DNA from: DATKXO01 sp035528995
Lineage (GTDB): Bacteria; Planctomycetota; Phycisphaerae; UBA1845
Direction: 5' to 3'
DNA: 22,036 nucleotides
Assembly: GCA_035528995.1 (NCBI GenBank)
Contig: DATKXO010000050.1
Span: 1-22,036, forward strand
Shown here: positions 20,473 through 22,036 of the stretch, piece by piece
How the letters are laid out: the number at the start of each line of letters is the position of its first letter
How positions within the stretch are numbered: the stretch's first letter is position 1
Program-made: the position numbers and the translations under genes
The notes under the pieces: generated by a model
The model's database searches: none
What the model saw: the letters and a program-made list of their open reading frames with translations, nothing else
What the model was told of the DNA's origin: nothing

Positions 20473-20493
20473 CGCCCGTCCGCAGGAGGGGCG
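20473..20493 (+). other. Imperfect hairpin after the dodecin gene
   Basis: CGCCC pairs with GGGCG and TCC with GGA around a GCA loop, with one G-G mismatch. It starts 14 nt after the dodecin stop. There is no T-run; it could weaken read-through or stabilise the upstream mRNA. Confidence 0.3.
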
Positions 20494-20534
20494 TTGCGGC
20501 ACATCTGGCACCCGTCACGCCGTACAGCACCCAC

Positions 20535-20551
20535 GGTCCGCATGGCGGACC
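20535..20551 (+). other. Perfect 7-bp hairpin before the MoaD-like gene
   Basis: GGTCCGC and GCGGACC form a perfect stem with a 3-nt ATG loop, ending 12 nt before the GTG start at 20564. It may act as a terminator for the dodecin transcript or affect translation of the next gene; either is inference. Confidence 0.35.
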
Positions 20552-20563
20552 CGGCGCGGAGCC

Positions 20564-20806
20564 GTGAACGTCGAGGTTCGACTTTTTGCGACGCTTCGGA
20601 AGTATCTGCCGGCCGGCAGCGAGCGAACGAGCGCGCAGGTAGAGGTTCCGGCCGGCGCGTCGATCGCCGACGCGCTGACCGCACTCGGCATCCCGGTGGA
20701 GGCGGTCCATCTGCTGCTGGTCAACGGCATCTACGAACCCGACAAGGACCGCCGGCTCGAGGACGGCTGCGTGCTGAGCGCGTGGCCGCCTGTCGCCGGG
20801 GGGTAG
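20564..20806 (+). CDS. MoaD/ThiS-family sulfur-carrier protein
   Basis: An 80-residue beta-grasp protein: VEVRLFATLRKYLP (3-16), a hydrophobic VEVPAGASIADAL segment, LLLVNGIYEPDKDRRLEDG (50-68) and a C-terminal WPPVAGG. The Gly-Gly end is the site that is adenylylated and thiocarboxylated so the protein can hand sulfur to molybdopterin or a thiazole. Being next to a W/Mo aldehyde oxidoreductase strongly suggests pterin dithiolene synthesis for that enzyme, possibly a dedicated copy; no MoaE or MoeB-like gene is visible nearby. The GTG start at 20564 is forced by the domain start, with only a close GCGGAG upstream and no ATG alternative. The 105-bp gap from dodecin contains two hairpins, so cotranscription is likely but not certain. 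Confidence 0.9.
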   Translation: MNVEVRLFATLRKYLPAGSERTSAQVEVPAGASIADALTALGIPVEAVHLLLVNGIYEPDKDRRLEDGCVLSAWPPVAGG

Positions 20807-20853
20807 AGGGCATTAGGATGCGGGAAAGAGGATCCTCTAGACGGAGACATGCA

Positions 20854-22036
20854 ATGAACCGCACAATCGATCGTGTTGTGGGCCTGATGGCGCTTGTCGC
20901 GGCGGTTGCCTGGACGGGGAGTGCGTGGGGCGCTCCGGGGGACGTGCGGACGAGCTTTGACGCGCCGTGCGATTACCCGGCGGGTATGGCGACCGACGGT
21001 CAGCACCTCTTCATCGCGGACTGGCGCAGCGCGACGATTCACGAGGTCGCGCCCTCTGACGGGCGCGTCATCCGTTCGTGGGACGCTCCGACGCTCAAAC
21101 CGCACGGGATGACGCACGGCCAGGGTCGGCTGTGGGTCTGCGACGATCACACCGGGAGCATTTACGCGGTCAACCTCGAGAGCGGTGTGGTGGAGACCAC
21201 GTTTCAGGCTCCGGCGTCGAGCGCGGCGGGGCTGGCTTTTGCCGACGATAACCTGTTCGTCCTGGCCAAGGACAAGATCTACAAGGTCATGCCGGACGAC
21301 GGGACGATCCTGGGCTATTTCGATGTGCCCGACCGAGGCTGCCGGTGTCTCGCTTACGACGGCAAGTACCTGTGGGTCGGCAACCGGACAAAGGACGAGC
21401 TGTACCTGGTGGAGCCGGACAAGGGGAAGGTGCTGGGCATCGTCAAGGCGCCGGGGCCGTACCCGGCCGGGATCGCGTGGCTGAACGGGCACCTGTGGAA
21501 CGTCGATTTCCAGACGCGCAAGGTCTATCAGCTCGCCATTTACGATGAACCCATGTACACGTTGTCCGACACGCGGCGGGCGCGGGTCGAATATCTGTGG
21601 GCGCTGAACAACTACGGACCCGGACAGATCACCGACCTGACGCTGAACATCGCCCTGCCGATGGAGCTGCCGAATCAGAAGCTGCTGACGGAGGTGACGT
21701 TCTCGACTCCGGCATCCAGGCGGGCGTCGGACCGGTGGGATCAGGAGTGCGTCGTGTTCGATCTGGGCTCGGTGCCCGGGGGAACCAAGGCGGGGCTGAA
21801 TTACTCGGTGGAGGCCGAGGTGTCGGCCATCCGTTACCTGATCCTTCCGGAGAAGGCCGGCACATTGGACGACATCCCGGCGGATATTCGGGAGCGGTAC
21901 ACGGCCGACGGCTCGCGCTACCGCATCGAAAGCCCCTACATCCAGGAAACGGCCAAGCAGATCGTCGGCGACGAGAAGAACCCCTACTGGATGGCCCGGA
22001 AGATCTACGACTACATCACCGACCATCTGGAATACG
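20854..22036 (+). CDS. Exported beta-propeller/transglutaminase-like protein, 3' end cut by window
   Basis: Translation from ATG 20854 gives 394 residues open to the right edge. A signal peptide (basic start, hydrophobic stretch, likely cleavage near AWGAPG, about 25-28) is followed by repeated strands such as MATDGQHLFIADW, MTHGQGRLWVCDD, LAFADDNLFVLA, LAYDGKYLWVGN and IAWLNGHLWNVD, spaced 40-50 residues apart, typical of SMP-30/NHL-like propeller blades. A beta-rich linker (about 235-350) leads into residues 362-394, YIQETAKQI...ARKIYDYITDHLEY, which look like the beginning of a transglutaminase-like (papain-fold) domain; its Cys-His-Asp triad lies outside the window. GGAG is 7 nt upstream of the start. 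It begins 47 bp after the MoaD-like gene and could be a separate unit. Function unknown; perhaps a cell-surface peptidase or cross-linker. Confidence 0.85.
   Translation, partial: MNRTIDRVVGLMALVAAVAWTGSAWGAPGDVRTSFDAPCDYPAGMATDGQHLFIADWRSATIHEVAPSDGRVIRSWDAPTLKPHGMTHGQGRLWVCDDHTGSIYAVNLESGVVETTFQAPASSAAGLAFADDNLFVLAKDKIYKVMPDDGTILGYFDVPDRGCRCLAYDGKYLWVGNRTKDELYLVEPDKGKVLGIVKAPGPYPAGIAWLNGHLWNVDFQTRKVYQLAIYDEPMYTLSDTRRARVEYLWALNNYGPGQITDLTLNIALPMELPNQKLLTEVTFSTPASRRASDRWDQECVVFDLGSVPGGTKAGLNYSVEAEVSAIRYLILPEKAGTLDDIPADIRERYTADGSRYRIESPYIQETAKQIVGDEKNPYWMARKIYDYITDHLEY

Noticed and set aside
20731..22026. 431-codon minus-strand open frame opposite the propeller/transglutaminase gene
   Set aside because: It is opposite a gene with a signal peptide, propeller repeats and a ribosome-binding site. 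Its translation is rich in Arg, Val and Asp with no family motif, as expected for an antisense frame in GC-rich DNA.
1..22036. CRISPR array, tRNA or rRNA genes, insertion sequences, prophage genes
   Set aside because: No regular direct-repeat/spacer pattern, no cloverleaf or rRNA core sequence, and no transposase, integrase or phage protein was seen on either strand.

Overview
The window is a GC-rich (by eye well over 60%), densely coded bacterial segment with no rRNA, tRNA, insertion sequence or CRISPR array that I could find. Frequent TTG/GTG start candidates, several twin-arginine (Tat) exported oxidoreductases and a large exported/membrane fraction suggest a Planctomycetota-type (Phycisphaerae-like) environmental bacterium. 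That assignment is inferred from gene content and style; there is no phylogenetic marker in the window.

Layout: (1) 1-1293, minus strand: an AMMECR1-domain protein cut by the window edge, preceded by a DedA/YqaA-type (VTT domain) membrane protein. (2) 1526-3633, plus strand: a YbaK/ProX-type aminoacyl-tRNA deacylase, a GNAT acetyltransferase and a zinc alcohol dehydrogenase, ending at a strong hairpin shared with the convergent operon. (3) 3741-11375, minus strand, transcribed from right to left: a five-gene operon of a membrane-anchored duplicated DUF6599-like protein, a Tat-exported DUF362 protein, a 663-aa NapH/NapG-like membrane polyferredoxin and two tandem Tat-exported aldo/keto reductases with cysteine-rich tails. 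It looks like an electron-transfer system serving periplasmic enzymes and is the best candidate for an undescribed system here. (4) 11668-14943, plus strand: an exported protein-L-isoaspartate methyltransferase and a large polytopic spermidine-synthase-like protein. (5) 15003-15677, minus strand: an exported SagB-type nitroreductase. (6) 16018-17229, plus strand: a PLP aminotransferase. (7) 17684-20806, plus strand: an aldehyde:ferredoxin oxidoreductase (tungsten/molybdenum) cluster made of a four-cluster ferredoxin, the AOR catalytic subunit (ATGA overlap), a small zinc-knuckle protein, a dodecin lacking the flavin-stacking tryptophan, and a MoaD/ThiS-like sulfur carrier ending in Gly-Gly. 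(8) 20854 to the edge: an exported beta-propeller protein running into a transglutaminase-like domain, truncated by the window.

How they may work together: the AOR cluster forms a coherent unit in which MoaD supplies sulfur for the pterin cofactor, AOR oxidises aldehydes (or reduces acids) and the ferredoxin carries the electrons. The minus-strand operon pairs exported reductases with a membrane Fe-S protein that could bring reducing equivalents across the membrane. The substrates of both systems cannot be read from the sequence.
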